Below, piece after piece: positions 1 through 10,917 of a DNA stretch of 64,000 nt. The position numbers were made by a program, and so were the translations under genes. The first letter of the stretch is position 1. Each line of letters opens with the position of its first letter. The DNA comes from Chlorocebus sabaeus (taxonomy: Eukaryota > Chordata > Mammalia > Primates > Cercopithecidae). The notes beneath the pieces were generated by a model. That model was not told where the DNA came from. It was given only the letters and a program-made list of their open reading frames with translations, and ran no database searches. Where the stretch lies: assembly GCF_047675955.1 (NCBI RefSeq), contig NC_132911.1, positions 20,048,565 through 20,112,564 on the forward strand, given 5' to 3'.

Positions 1-354
1 ATCAGAGGCACTGTAGTTTTATTGTCCCCTCCAAAATTTCTGTTGAAGTTTAATTGCTATTGTGATAATATTAAGAGATGAGACCTTTAAGAGGTGATTA
101 GGTAATCAGGGCTCCACCTTCATGAGTGGATTAATGTCATTACCATGAGGGTGAGCACCTGACAAAAGGATTAGTTCGTACTTGATTTTCTCTATGTCAC
201 ACTTGTTCTACCTTCTGCCATGAGATGACCCTCGCCACATGCTGCACCATGTTCTTCACTTCTCAGCTTCCAGAAAGCTGAGCTAAATACATTCCTATTT
301 CTTAAAATTTACCCAGTCTGTTGTATTATAGCAGCAGAAAACAAACTAAGACAA
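1..354 (+). mobile_element. MaLR LTR (MLT1/MST-like), cut by the window edge
   Basis: Solitary LTR of the ERVL-MaLR class, in sense orientation. The order of blocks is typical of the class: 'gtcccctccaaaatttc', 'gaggtgattaggt', 'gggctccacctt', a Cys-poor noncoding middle, then the 3' end 'acaaactaagaca'. The subfamily (MLT1A-C or MST) cannot be fixed by eye. The 5' end lies before base 1. It abuts, and probably interrupts, the ERV LTR that follows. Confidence 0.7.
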
Positions 355-356
355 GG

Positions 357-640
357 GGTAAAGACAATTCTGGATTAACCAATCTCACATGATTCTTGCT
401 AAAGATAGCCCAGGTGATCAGACTTCACCTAAGGAATGGTAGAGGATGAAAACCTGATCAGATAATGAGCATAGCTAGATTTTGACTATGGAGAGTTCTT
501 GCTGAATGGACATGGCAGGGTTCTCTGCTAAAATGGAATTTGACAAGGAAGTTCACAGAAGGGCCTAGGAGAAGGTTCAGAATCTTGACTTAAGTTTAGC
601 CAAGTAAAGAATTTTTCAGCCCACCCTTCTTCAAAGAAAG
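357..640 (-). repeat. ERV 3' LTR copy (partial)
   Basis: Partner of the sequence at 5363-5650, with visible identity over roughly 260 bp and many small indels. Its outer part is missing and replaced by the MaLR LTR at 1-354. The level of divergence between the copies implies an old insertion. Confidence 0.55.
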
Positions 641-3600
641 AAAAGACATTCTTTTTTCCTTTGAATAATATGCCAGTTTTCTTGTTTATTTGCCTCTTGT
701 TCATTAAGGAGCAGCTGAATTGTCTGTTGGGACTTGGTAGTGGAGGATCTCCTGGATAATGTGAGCCATCAGGTCTTTAATGAGGGGAGTTTAATTTCTG
801 TGAAAATAAAAGAATAAAACAAAGATTCATTGTTGGAACAAATGATAGTTTCTGAGTCCAGGAGGCAGCCAATCAAGAAGATTTTTAGATGGTGAGCTTG
901 AAGCATCTTCAATTGGAGTGAGGACAGGCATTGGCAGTCTAACAGACTTTCTAGCAAACCATTCCAAATGATTTGCAATTTGAATGTCACAAAAATTATT
1001 CACACACAAACTGTTGTGGTGATTTCTCTGAAGTTTATATCAAATTGTCCAGCTTCAGCTTACAGGGCTTCAGGAAAACAACAGTTTTAATTTTAGTGAT
1101 TACAAGTCATAAATGTGGAAGAATATTGGAAATACTGTCAAGAGTCATAGATATTGGAGGAAATCGTAAGAATTCAGTATCAAGTCCAGATTGCAGGAAA
1201 ATAATAAAACCTCAAAGCAAACAAGGCTAGAATCTAATATTGGGTTTGCTATAGTTTTCTTCTGAAACACAGTTTTTCTCTACACTGTCACCTCAAGTTC
1301 TACCAAAAATAAAGTAAGACTGATGTGTTTGCAAAATGAGTTTAGTCTCATTATATATGACTAGATTATTTACATAGTGCAACAAAAATAGTGATAGGCC
1401 ATACAGGTTAAAGTTTGCTTTGCTGTACTCGAACTTTTGGCAAGAAATCTCAGATTGGACTTGTAAAGGCCTCTCAAGGCTAGGAAACCAAACCAAGGAC
1501 ATACCATCAGGCTGCATATGTGACACCTATAGATGTAGGTAAGATTCTTTCTTCTTGCAGTCTCTTAAATATCATGAGGTTTCTGGGCCTGCTAGAAAAT
1601 GGCATTACTTACTCACCTATAAGGCTGGAAGCCCTAAGGCTGATTTTGTCAAAGTGTTGCTTTGTTGGCTTTGTAAAGTCAAGCTTAGTTCCTTAAAGTT
1701 GTCTAGTCCTATCTGAAAACATGGTATTCCAGTCAAAGCCTTGATAATATAACCACCGTTTGCAATTGTGTATTGTTGCAAGGAGAACAGATTCTTATCG
1801 CACTTATGCAAATAACTATTGCCATAAAAATACTTATGAATAGTTTCTGAATTCTGGAGGGATCAGGTAGGGAAAAAAGAATTGTTTCAATTTTGGTTTA
1901 CAAAGGCATACTTTACCAATTGATGTAAGCTATAGATAGCTTTAAGGGAAAAGGCTTCTTAAATCAGCAAAACAAAACGTTTGAAAAACCAGCAATGTTT
2001 CAAACAAAATGTAATTAATATTCAGGAGTCCATTTAGTTCCATATAATTTTTCTGCTTGATACTGAATTAGCAGTTTCATGAAGCCATCAATTTCTCCAT
2101 TAGAGTTCTGGAATTTATTAGTTTAATGGTATGATCTTAATGTTATCAGAAACCTGTGTTCAAAAGTATGTGTCAGGTTATTTTTACGTGAATCTCCTTG
2201 AAGGAGAAGCAGTTTTGGACTGTAGCGAATTCAGATGTTTTTATAGAAAAATCAGAACAATAACTGTATATGACAAAGACTTAGAATGGCCATGGTTAAA
2301 AATGAGTTCATTATAAACAAATTTACAAGAGAATTTGGCTATTTCTGTGGCATACAGCATATAAACATAATAAAATTATGATGTATATATTTGATTTCTA
2401 GACATCTCATACAATTTTTGGAAAACTCCTATCAATAACATACCCATAAGTATAACTTAATGTTCAGCATCATTTATTTGACAATGCTTCTTATATTAAC
2501 ATATAAAACAAGTGTAATTAGTTCAGTATATATCTTTTTAAAGGAGAAAGACAGCCTGTGCACTTTCCAGGGGCCCAACTGGAAAATCTCAAGGTTAATT
2601 TAAGGTCACAAAGAATTAATTTGAATTTAATTTTGAGAAGTTTGTCAAAAATGTCAACAGGTTTAAAACAATTAAACATGGTATTGGTTATCTATGTAGT
2701 GGAACTGACAGTAAAATATTTTTTTAAAGGGAAATACAGAAGATGACATACTTATGATAAAACACTTAGGAATTTTAACAATGAGAAGACTTTTTTTTTA
2801 AAGTAATAAGACATAAAAGACAACATCAAGCATAAAAAAATTACCTGCACAAAAGAGAAGATTTGTTTTCTAGGCCAATTACTAAAAAGAAACCTTCACA
2901 TTCTCAAATGTCATTTTATTAGAGAAGACCAAATTCTAGTTTTGCATCAGAGTACTACTACAACTAATTTTTAATCGAACCTTATAAATAAAATCATCTA
3001 ATCTTAGTCAATTTGACCACACAAAATAAGTTTTATTTTCCATGATTGGGTCTAGATTTTTAATGTGTATGTACTATTCAATTTAATTCAGCAGAACTTT
3101 AAGGTTTCAAGTTATATTGAAAAAGTTTTTAAATCATTTTTAAGTAGACATAATTTAAAGAATATTTTTGAAAAATTTACTTATAAGCTTTTATTTCACT
3201 TAGTTACCTAATTCATTCATTCTCAACAATTAAGTTTGAATTGCTCATGAAAAATTTGTGAGACACTAAGCAAAGTTACCTCTATTTTTAAGTTTTTCTT
3301 GTTATTGTTGACAAATCAGGCAAATATCAAAAACATCACAAAAGCAAATAAACTAAAAAGTTGAAAGTTGTTCTCTTTTTCTCCCTCTTCCATGACTGAC
3401 ATGCATTAAACAGTTAAGGGATTCACTTTCTCTGTGTACTTTTGCCCTTAGGTTGAATTTATAGTTTTATGTCCTTAAACATCTAGCAGAGACAACACGA
3501 ACATATCTGGCCGGAAAACCTAGGCAAAAATAAATGTCTGTATGATGTTTAGTGCTGATAGATTTGAAGACATTCCTGTTATTTTACCAACAATTTTACA

Positions 3601-5071
3601 ACTAACTAATTTACCCAACGTTTAGCCAACTTACATGAACTAGAAGACAATTGGGTTAGTTTCTGTTTTTCTGAGAAAATACTTTAACCGTTTTCCTGAT
3701 TAGAGAAAAAAGTACAACTCTCTGCCAGCACTCATTAATATTATATAAACATGCTCTTTGAGGCAGAAGCATATCTGACTGATTTTCAATGTGAAAATGT
3801 AAAGATGGTTTTTGGAATTATTTTTTAACAGAACAGACATCAGAATCGTGAATCATCAGAATCATCTATTTCAAAAAATTGAATTCATCAAATGAATCTT
3901 CAGTCAACAAGTGTTTGAAAACCATGTTAACATTACATGTAGAAATGCTTCATTTTCTAGGATTTGACATTTCAGTGGTTGAGAATTACTAAATTTTCTG
4001 TATGGAAATACATTACCAAAAACAATACTATAAATAGGATGATGTCTTTTGTTTCCACAGTTGATATACTAGAGCGGTGCAAAAATAATAATAAAAGCAA
4101 GATATTTTGGGGCAACGTTATCTTGGGGTAAGTGCTGCAGCAGCACTTACTGCAAGATTCTCAGTGAGTATTCTCAGGACAAAGGGGAAAAGGGTTAAAT
4201 AAGCACTTATTTTTTAAGCCAATTAAACAGAGCTCTTCTATATATTTTGGCAACACTATCCAGAGGTAGAAAAACAGATACAGATAACATAACTTACGTA
4301 TGTACATACAGGTGCAAGCAGATCTTCTGGCTCATTTTTTAAATTTTAGTTCAGTCAGTAAAACAGAACAATGCAAACCTGTAGGTGTATCTCTACTTTA
4401 TATATTTAAGTAAATTGTGTTTTCAATAAAAATGGGACAAGATGAGGTTACCTATTCAACAAGGGCTGTAGCTTTTTACCAATATTTTTGAAGAAGATCT
4501 TATAGGGTTTTCATTTGCCCAATGTGCAAATAATTTATTATATTTTTCTCTTTTTAGTCTCAGGTACTTGGTTTTGAGTGACTGCTGAGTCCCTTGAAAA
4601 CACCCCAGTAGAGGGCAGGGAGCCTAAAGCTCAAGTGAGTGAGGGGCTGGGGTTGGAAAGGACAGGATCTGGCAGGGGTAGACAGAGTTGGGAGAGTGTA
4701 GAGTCAGCGAGAGCTTGAGAAGAGGGGTTTCCAGTGACAGAGAAGTTCCTGTGGGAGAAGCAGGGTCCAATAGAGAAGACAAAGAAGATAGACCACACAG
4801 AGAGCCAGAAAGAAAGAATTCCTGCCAAGAAAGTCAGGGAAGAGTCCCCACTCAGAACAAGGAGCCAGGGAGAAGACCTTTCAGCTGAGGAGGTGCCTTT
4901 GAAAAAGAAGCCTGAGACTCTAACCCAGCTTCGGAGTCTACTCCTACGTTCAGAATTAAAATCTGTCTTTCCCAGATTGACAGATACTTGTCCAGAGCAA
5001 GAGTTGAGGAGTCTGACTCACCAACGAATCCTGGCTTGGTTAGAAGTGAAGATAAAAACTTGAAATGTACC
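641..5071 (-). mobile_element. ERV internal region, non-coding
   Basis: AT-rich sequence with short frames only. The purine-rich stretch 4620-4900 on the plus strand sits where leader and gag would lie in a minus-strand provirus, but its minus-strand frames are broken. A 10-bp-arm hairpin occurs at 4128-4150 (arms GTAAGTGCTG and CAGCACTTAC). No other gene or RNA is visible in this 4.4 kb. Confidence 0.4.
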
Positions 5072-5089
5072 CACCTAGGATCCTAGGTG
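5072..5089. repeat. 18-bp perfect palindrome at the inner edge of the ERV LTR
   Basis: CACCTAGGATCCTAGGTG equals its own reverse complement. It lies close to the inner boundary of the downstream LTR copy. It may be chance, or a remnant of the LTR/leader junction. Confidence 0.8.
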
Positions 5090-5650
5090 ACAGGCCTAGG
5101 AGTCCAATAACAAATCTGATCTTATCTCAGTCATGGCATCATAATGGTTAAAGAGAAAAATATTCAATGATGCTTGTTAAAGCCCAGCAAGAAAGGCTTT
5201 TTACAGGACCATCGTGATAGATATAGAGACCACTGCAACAAAGTCTTGCAGTAGGGGAGAGGAATTAGGCTCAACTCCAAACACAACATAGGCAAGTGGG
5301 AGTTTATAGCCAAGGGCCAGTCTGGTGGCCAGGGGCTGGAAAATTACTAAGAGGAAACATCAGGGTAAGGGGGATTCTGACTAAACTTACCTAACAGGAT
5401 TCGTGCTCAAGACAGGCCAGGGTGACTAAAAATCACCTGGGAGACGGAGGATGAAGAACTGAGCGGATATTGAGGATAATCAGATACTGAGGGTAGAGGG
5501 TCCTTGCCAAAGTGACTTAGCAAATTTCCATGCTAACCTGGATCTTATGTATAAGCACAGAAGGGCTTAGGAAATGGTTCAGAAACCTGACTAAAGTTTA
5601 TGTAAGTGAAGAACGTTTGTAACTGGAAATAAGTTCTCTTTCAAAAAGTA
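5090..5650 (-). repeat. ERV 5' LTR copy
   Basis: On the minus strand this holds U3-like sequence from 5650, then 'tataaactccc' near 5305 (TATA-like), then a U5-like end near 5090. Homology to 357-640 covers the U3 part. The exact ends are uncertain because no TG..CA boundary with a duplicated target is clear. Confidence 0.5.
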
Positions 5651-6057
5651 CCTAATGAAGGCATTTTAAAGGTCTAAAATGGTTCTTCATGTCCTCTAAA
5701 GCCATTCAAAGTACACAACAGCCTACTGCTTCCAGGGATCAGGCTGGTTCTAATACCCCAATATGGTGGGTTCACAGTTGCTCTCCCAGAATGGGTTGTG
5801 CAAGGATGCAGGAGCAGCTATTATTTCCCATGGGAGGTACCTGGTGGAGCAAGAGATGCCACCCTGGAGTTGGGCCCCCGAGATTTACCTTCTTCTCTCG
5901 ATATAAGGAAGCACGTTGATCTGAAGTTGATAGAGTGCTTTTCAGTTGGCAAAACACATTATTTTTCATTGATCCCCTACCCACTAGCAACCTTGAGACA
6001 TCAATAGAACTGGAAAGTAATAGCTTCCATTAACTGTGTGTATTAGTATTATCTATA
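5651..6057. other. Unique sequence, no feature seen
   Basis: No repeat of a family I recognise and no convincing exon. The open frames here are short and overlap in several frames. Confidence 0.5.
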
Positions 6058-6094
6058 TTCTATGGGAAGGTAAAATCTTTACCTTCCCATAGAA
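6058..6094. repeat. Near-perfect hairpin, 17-bp arms, 3-nt spacer
   Basis: The left arm 6058-6074 reads TTCTATGGGAAGGTAAA. The spacer is ATC. The right arm 6078-6094 is its exact reverse complement. It lies in unique sequence just upstream of an Alu insertion. Confidence 0.9.
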
Positions 6095-6162
6095 ATAGGC
6101 TGATAATGTGGTAAATAATAATGGTTGCCATGTGCCTGGCCCTGTTTGGATGCCATGTTTTT

Positions 6163-6475
6163 GTTTTTGTTGTTTTTGTTTGTTGTGTTGCAGTGTTTTG
6201 TTTTTGAGATGGAGTCTTGCTTTGTCACCCTTTGGCATGATCTCAGCTCACTGCAGCCTCCACCTCCTGGGTTCAAGCTATTATTCTGCCTCATCCTACC
6301 TGGTAACTGGGACTACAGGCATGCACCACTGCCTTGGGCTACTTTTTGTATTTTTAGTAGAGACAGGGTTTCACCATGTTGGCCAGGCTGGTCTCGAACT
6401 CCTGACTTGAGGTGATCCGCTTGCCTTGGCCTCCCAGTGCTGGGATTACAGGCATAAGCTCCCGTGCCCAACCTA
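6163..6475 (-). mobile_element. Alu (AluS-like)
   Basis: Full-length Alu in reverse orientation: T-rich former tail 6163-6206, right monomer from 'gagatggagtcttgc', and end at 'cccgtgcccaacc'. Flanking direct repeats, imperfect, start with GGATGC at 6148-6162 and 6476-6486. The internal 'ctattattctgcc' is diverged. Confidence 0.92.
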
Positions 6476-6499
6476 GGATGCTGCGTTTTAGATGCCCTC

Positions 6500-6615
6500 A
6501 TCAATCCTCTCTAGTATTGCATAAGGAAATAGAGATTCAGAGGGATTAAATAGCCTCCAATATCCCTTGGTAAGAGGAGGTAGCAGAATGGAGATTGGAA
6601 TCTGCATCTAACTTA
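6500..6615 (-). mobile_element. MIR fragment
   Basis: The core reads 'aaggaaatagagattcagagggattaaatagcc', the reverse-oriented MIR core (aggaaactgaggc..agaggttaa type), followed by a diverged remainder to about 6615. Ancient and short. Confidence 0.5.
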
Positions 6616-6889
6616 CTCTTGAGAGAGGGGGTGAAGCAGAGCAGGTGACACTCAGGTTGTCCCCACGTGTCACACACACAGACAGGGAATCATAGTGATC
6701 ATTTACGGCAGGTACTCACACCCCAATGGTATAGAAGCTAACTGTCCTGAACCACAGCTCAGAATTCTTCCTCTTGGGGCAAATTCTTGATAGAACTTGT
6801 AACTGGTTTCTCCAGGAAACCTAACACGGCCAGGATTTTTGTATGGACTCATGGCGGTGGCAGCCAAGAAAGAGCTATGTATTGATCTT

Positions 6890-7070
6890 GTCGTTCGTAA
6901 TTAATGACAACCACAAATTAATAACCACATGCACACAAATTGATTTTCAGAGGTGCAATAATTAGATTTAATGCCTGCCACAGCATGTATTTATGTATTT
7001 AATTATCACCTTCATTATGAATTTTAATGAACCTTCAAGATATTCACATACAATTAGATATGTGACTTCT
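6890..7070. promoter_or_regulatory. Homeodomain-motif-rich unique segment, candidate enhancer
   Basis: TAATTA-type cores are dense: GTAATTAATGA near 6898, AAATTAATAACC, CAATAATTAGATTTAAT and TTTAATTATCACC near 6998. No repeat family is recognised here. This is inferred from motif density only. AT-rich DNA produces such motifs by chance, so confidence is low. Confidence 0.25.
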
Positions 7071-7254
7071 TTCTCGTTTATAGATGGATTTTATTCACTC
7101 AGATTGTGGAGTTGACTTTGCTTGGTAAAGAACACTAAATTTTCTAGATTCTATTCCTATTTCTCTTTTTCCCACATAGAGAAGTTGCTTTGGCAAAGAG
7201 ATGAGTATCTTTCCTCAAGATCTTTTGTCAGAGAGAAGGAAGTAGAGGAGGAAG

Positions 7255-7680
7255 TCTCAGACTCATTGCTACAGTAACTCACTGTGTGACCTCAGGGAAG
7301 TCACTTCATCTCTCTGGGCCCAAGCTTTCTTTTTTTTTTTTTTTTTTCTTTTTTTAGACGGAGTCTCGATCTGTTGCCTAGGCTGGAGTGCAATGGTGCA
7401 ATCTCAGCTCATTGCAACATTACATTCTCCGCCTCCGGGGTTCAAGTGATTCTCCTGCCTCAGCCTCCTGAGGAGCTGGGATTACAGGGACATGCCACCA
7501 CACCCAGCTAAATTTTGTGGCTTTAATAGAGATGGGGTTTCACCATGTTAGCAAGGCTGATCTGGAATTCCTTGCCTCAGGTGGTCTGCCAGCCTCAGCT
7601 TCCCAAAATCCCTGGGATTCCAGGGATGAGCCACCGTGCCCGGCCAGGTTTCTTATCTGTAAAGTGACAAGAAGAGAGGG
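7255..7680 (+). mobile_element. MIR split by an Alu
   Basis: The left part 7255-7328 has 'tgtgtgacctcagggaagtc' and 'cttcatctctctgggcc'. The right part 7646-7680 resumes with 'ttcttatctgtaaagtgac'. Together they give the MIR sequence around the 'tgtgacctt.ggcaagt' core. The Alu at 7329-7645 was inserted later. Confidence 0.7.
7329..7645 (-). mobile_element. Alu (AluS/J-like)
   Basis: Reverse-oriented Alu beginning with a T-run at 7329-7354 and ending 'ccaccgtgcccggcc'. It is diverged in the right monomer ('gcaacattacattctccgcc' is an insertion). Confidence 0.93.
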
Positions 7681-7689
7681 AATGGAGGT

Positions 7690-8639
7690 AGAGACTTTGT
7701 AATACCTGAAATGGGAATTAGATGGTAGAGAGTTTGTAATATCTCCAGCTCAGATTACTGGAGACCTCAAATACCAAGGACTGTTTCTACAAGCAAGAGA
7801 GTGAGGCTAGGGAGGTAGGCATCATTTCCTTGGCCTTCCCCTGCTTGAAACATGGACTCTGTCTTGGCAGGGCATGCGTCTGCATGTTCTGTTGTGGGTC
7901 TGGCTGTTCTTACAGAGACAGCACTTGGGCTCCAGCCGGGATTACTACCACAGCATTCAATTGCAATTTGAAGCCTGGGCCACCGGGAAATTGCAGACAA
8001 TTTGGATGAAAATGGTTGGAAAATTGCAGTGTTTAGGCCTCTCCTACCAGCCCCTTCATTTTTTTTTCTTACTTTCTTTTTATTTCTTTTTCTTTGCCTT
8101 CTCTCCCTCTCCCCACTCCTGAAATTACTTTAAAAGCAGAGGAACAACAGGTAGACTGGCTAGATTTTTTCCCCAGTCTGCAGTGTATTTTGTAAACAAA
8201 CATGTAAATTGATATAGAATTTAACCACCCTCAGACAAAGTGGCTAAAAGATGTGGAGAGGGGAAAAAGGCTCTATGTGAGATCCTAGATTAACTGGAAT
8301 GCGGGGGTAATGCTGGTCTTGATTAATGGAATTTCTGATTAGCTATGTGTTAGCCAGGAAACATTTATCTTGTTGTAAATTGCTCTAAAATGAGCCCACT
8401 TACCTCTCTTAGTATTTAAATATTTAAAGTTTTTCATACCCTGTCTCATTTTAAAAGACTTTAAGGAACCTTCCTTATTAATAGTCAACTAATGATTTTT
8501 AATTGATAATTGGGATTCATGGTTATGGTGCTAAAGGCCTTCATCACAGTCCAGCCCAATATATGGAAATGTATAAAGTATGGGAGATAAATTGCACAGA
8601 TTGTCAGGGTTGCAACAGACATCAAAGGTTCTCATCAAC
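7690..8639. other. Unique sequence, no feature seen
   Basis: About 0.95 kb without a recognised repeat. It includes a T-rich tract at 8056-8098. Open frames are short. Confidence 0.45.
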
Positions 8640-8910
8640 TTGCCCACCTAGTATATGCTTCTCTTTTATAGTGTCTAGTTGATTTCTAGCTTTTACTTAA
8701 GTACCACCTCCTGAGGCAGCACATTCTATTTTTGGACAGATTTAGCTATCATAAGTTTTCCCCATTATGTTGAGCTAAAATTTGTTTTCCTACATTCAGT
8801 CAGTCATTGGTTCGAATTCTATCCCCTGGGTCAACACAGAGCAAACAGCTTTCTATATCCTCATGCCAGCACTTCATGTATTTGAAGAAATTTTGTTTTT
8901 TCTCTTGCAG
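8640..8910 (+). repeat. Ancient mammalian interspersed repeat-like sequence
   Basis: The pattern 'taccacctcctgaggcagc', 'tttttggacagatttagc', 'attggttcgaattctatcc' and 'catgtatttgaagaa' follows the order of a widespread ancient mammalian repeat whose copies I have seen often but cannot name. Divergence is high. Confidence 0.3.
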
Positions 8911-9048
8911 TGGGATGTTCCTCAATTCCTACAGAGACAGGGTAGGGAGGTTGGTAGAATTCCAACCCAGGAGACAGCCTGGTGTGCAGCTCTCTGCTTA
9001 GTGTGTGTATGAAAAAGACAGGCAGAGACCGACCAACCTTGGGGAAAC

Positions 9049-9545
9049 TTCCTCAGTCCCTTTGGCTCCACTCCCCAGTCCAAGAGATAAAGATGATAAC
9101 AGTAGAAACTCCTGGCCGGGCGCGGTGGCTCACACCTGTAATCTCAGCACTTTGGGAGGCTGAGGCAGGTGGATCGTGAGGTCAGGAGATCGAGACTGTC
9201 CTGGCTAACACAGTCTCTACCCTGTCTCTACTAAAAATACCAAAAAAAAAAAAAAAAAAAAAAAGAAAAAAACCCCCAAAAATTAGCCGGGCATGGTAGC
9301 AGGCACCTGTAGTCCCACCTACTTGGGAGGCTGAGGCAGGAGAATGGCATGAACCCAGGAGGTGGAGCTTACAGTGAGCTGAGATCACGCTACTGCACTC
9401 CAGCCCAGGTGACAGAGCGAGACTCGGTCTCAGAACAAACAAAAAAACAGTATAATAGCATTGCTCTGAGGACTAATCAAGTAATATAAAGTGTTTAGAA
9501 CAGTACCTGGCATGTAAGTATGGTTGAAACATTTCCTATTATCAT
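9049..9545 (+). mobile_element. MIR split by an AluY
   Basis: The left part 9049-9113 has 'cctcagtccctttggctcc' and 'agagataaagatgataac'. The right part 9450-9545 has 'agtgtttagaacagtacctggca', the MIR tail. Confidence 0.65.
9114..9449 (+). mobile_element. AluY with expanded internal A-tract
   Basis: Full-length sense Alu starting 'ggccgggcgcggtggctcac'. AluY hallmarks are 'gaggtcaggagatcgagac', 'ctggctaacac' and 'gagaatggcatgaacc'. The A-rich linker after 'ctaaaaatacc' has grown to about 23 A, then 'g', A6 and CCCCC. Ends in 'cagaacaaacaaaaaaa'. Confidence 0.93.
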
Positions 9546-9554
9546 GGCATTGTT

Positions 9555-9950
9555 CTCTTGGGTTTTTCCTTTTTAAAATATTTAATTGTGGCAGAAATAC
9601 ACATAAAATGGACCATTCTTAGCCATTTTTAAGTATACATTACAGTAGTGTTAATTGCATTTACATTGTGTACAACCAATCTCCAGAACACTTTTCATTT
9701 TACAAAACTGAGACTTTGTATCCATCAAACAAGAAGTCTTCGTGTCTTCCCCCACCCGCCAGGCAACCACCTTTCTACTTTCTGGCTCTATGGAGTTGTC
9801 TATTCTAAGTATCTCATTTAGATAAAATCATAAAAGGTTTCTTTTTGATACTGCCATGTTTCACTTGGCATAATGTCCTAAAAGTTCATGTATGTCCTAG
9901 GATGTGTCAGAATTTGATTCCTTTATAAGGCTGAATAATACACCATGTAC
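9555..9950 (-). mobile_element. L1M fragment (old L1, ORF2 end/3'UTR)
   Basis: Reverse-oriented mammalian-wide L1 3' sequence: 'ttaattgtggcagaaatac', 'gtgtacaaccaatctccag', 'gtttcacttggcataatgtc', 'aaggctgaataatacacc'. Interrupted on its right by MER5-type DNA. Confidence 0.75.
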
Positions 9951-9956
9951 GAACCT

Positions 9957-10112
9957 GGGGAGATTTTTAAACCACCAATGAATGCTCAGGCCCAATCCAG
10001 ACTAAGTCAGAATCTTGGCTTTGGGGGTGGGGGGTGGGGACCCAGGTGTCAGTGTGTTTAAAATGGTCCCTAGAGAATTCTGATCTGTAGCTGGATTGAG
10101 AACCACTGATGG
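9957..10112. mobile_element. MER5-like hAT-Charlie fossil
   Basis: Has 'gggtggggacccaggtgtc' and ends 'attgagaaccactga', matching the terminal inverted repeat and body of MER5-type non-autonomous DNA transposons. No transposase coding. It interrupts the L1M. Confidence 0.6.
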
Positions 10113-10198
10113 CTCATGAACACTTGAAGCTCATTAACTCATTACTTTTCCCCCACTCATGCATTGCTCCTGGATTCCCTTCTAACAGAAGGGAATAA

Positions 10199-10385
10199 CC
10201 CAGTGTCTTCCAAACTTTGCTGTGCATTCCAATCACCAGGGTTTTTTTGTTTTTAAAATCCTGCCTCCTGGGTCACATTGCATACCAACGAAGTCTCAAT
10301 ATCTGCTGGTGAGATCCTGGCATCAGTACTTCTAAAGATTCTACGTAATTCCAATGGGCAGCAAAATTTGAGATCCACTGCATAA
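10199..10385. mobile_element. MER5-like hAT-Charlie fossil
   Basis: Starts 'cccagtgtcttccaaactt', then 'ccaatcaccagggttttt', and ends 'gcaaaatttgagatccactg'. Complementary terminal repeats of the MER5 kind are visible at both ends. Second of three such copies in 850 bp. Confidence 0.65.
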
Positions 10386-10498
10386 CCATGGACCACTTCT
10401 TTCAGGCTAGAAACTTGAGGGTTGCCTTTGATTCCTCCTTTTCTCACCCTTCAAATCTAAATTCTCATCAAGCCCACTTGATCTTATCTCCTGACACT

Positions 10499-10800
10499 GT
10501 GATTCTCCAAGTGTGGTCTCTGGACTGCAAAAAGTAACCAGTGCATCCAGGTTTACCCAGGACTTTTCTGGTTTTCATTTTGCAAATCCCCAGGTCCTGG
10601 AATCTCTTGCAGTCCCAGGCAAACCTATGTGGTTGGTCACCCTACCAGACCAGCAGCATCAACATTACCTGGAAATGTAAATGATCAGGGCCCAGCCAGG
10701 GACCTACTGATTCACAAACTCTGGGATGGGACTCAGCACGCTGTGCTGTCACATGCCCTCTAGACAAGTCTGATGAACACTCAAGTTTGAGAAAGATTGA
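10499..10800. mobile_element. MER5-like fossil carrying a second DNA-transposon-like insert
   Basis: The outer parts are MER5-like: 'gtgattctccaagtgtggtc' at the left and 'cagcagcatcaacattacctgg' to 'aagtttgagaaa' at the right. Between about 10533 and 10650 lies a foreign block with 'ccaggtttacccaggac' and ends in 'ggttggtcaccctacc', which resembles another ancient hAT-type repeat. Confidence 0.5.
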
Positions 10801-10917
10801 AGTTGATGCTGCTACTAAAGATGAGAGCTAACACTTAAGGAGAACCTACTCTGCAGTGGGTGTATCCTCGTCTGCATGGACGCTGTGACCTTGAGACAGC
10901 CAGGTGGGAAGGGGTCT

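Larger units (their letters stand above)
355..5650 (-). mobile_element. Endogenous retrovirus remnant, probably ERV1-like, minus strand
   Basis: Two diverged copies of one sequence lie about 5 kb apart in the same orientation: 357-640 and 5363-5650. Both contain 'cagaagggc(c/t)taggaga/aatggttcagaa' followed by a 'gacttaagttt'/'gactaaagttt' block. A direct pair around an internal region is what a provirus leaves. Read on the minus strand, the downstream copy has a TATA-like 'tataaactccc' and then a poly(A)-region-like stretch, so it would be the 5' LTR. The internal 640-5090 is AT-rich, with no recognisable gag, pol or env frame and stops throughout. I could not name the family. Confidence 0.55.

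Noticed and set aside
4734..5063. 109-codon plus-strand frame in purine-rich DNA
   Set aside because: Lies inside the minus-strand ERV remnant, has no recognisable domain and is opposite to the inferred direction.
6108..6415. About 100-codon frames with 'VAQAGLELLT'-type peptides (also 9182, 24079, 46090, 48036, 50802, 54845)
   Set aside because: These are the well-known translations of Alu elements, not genes.
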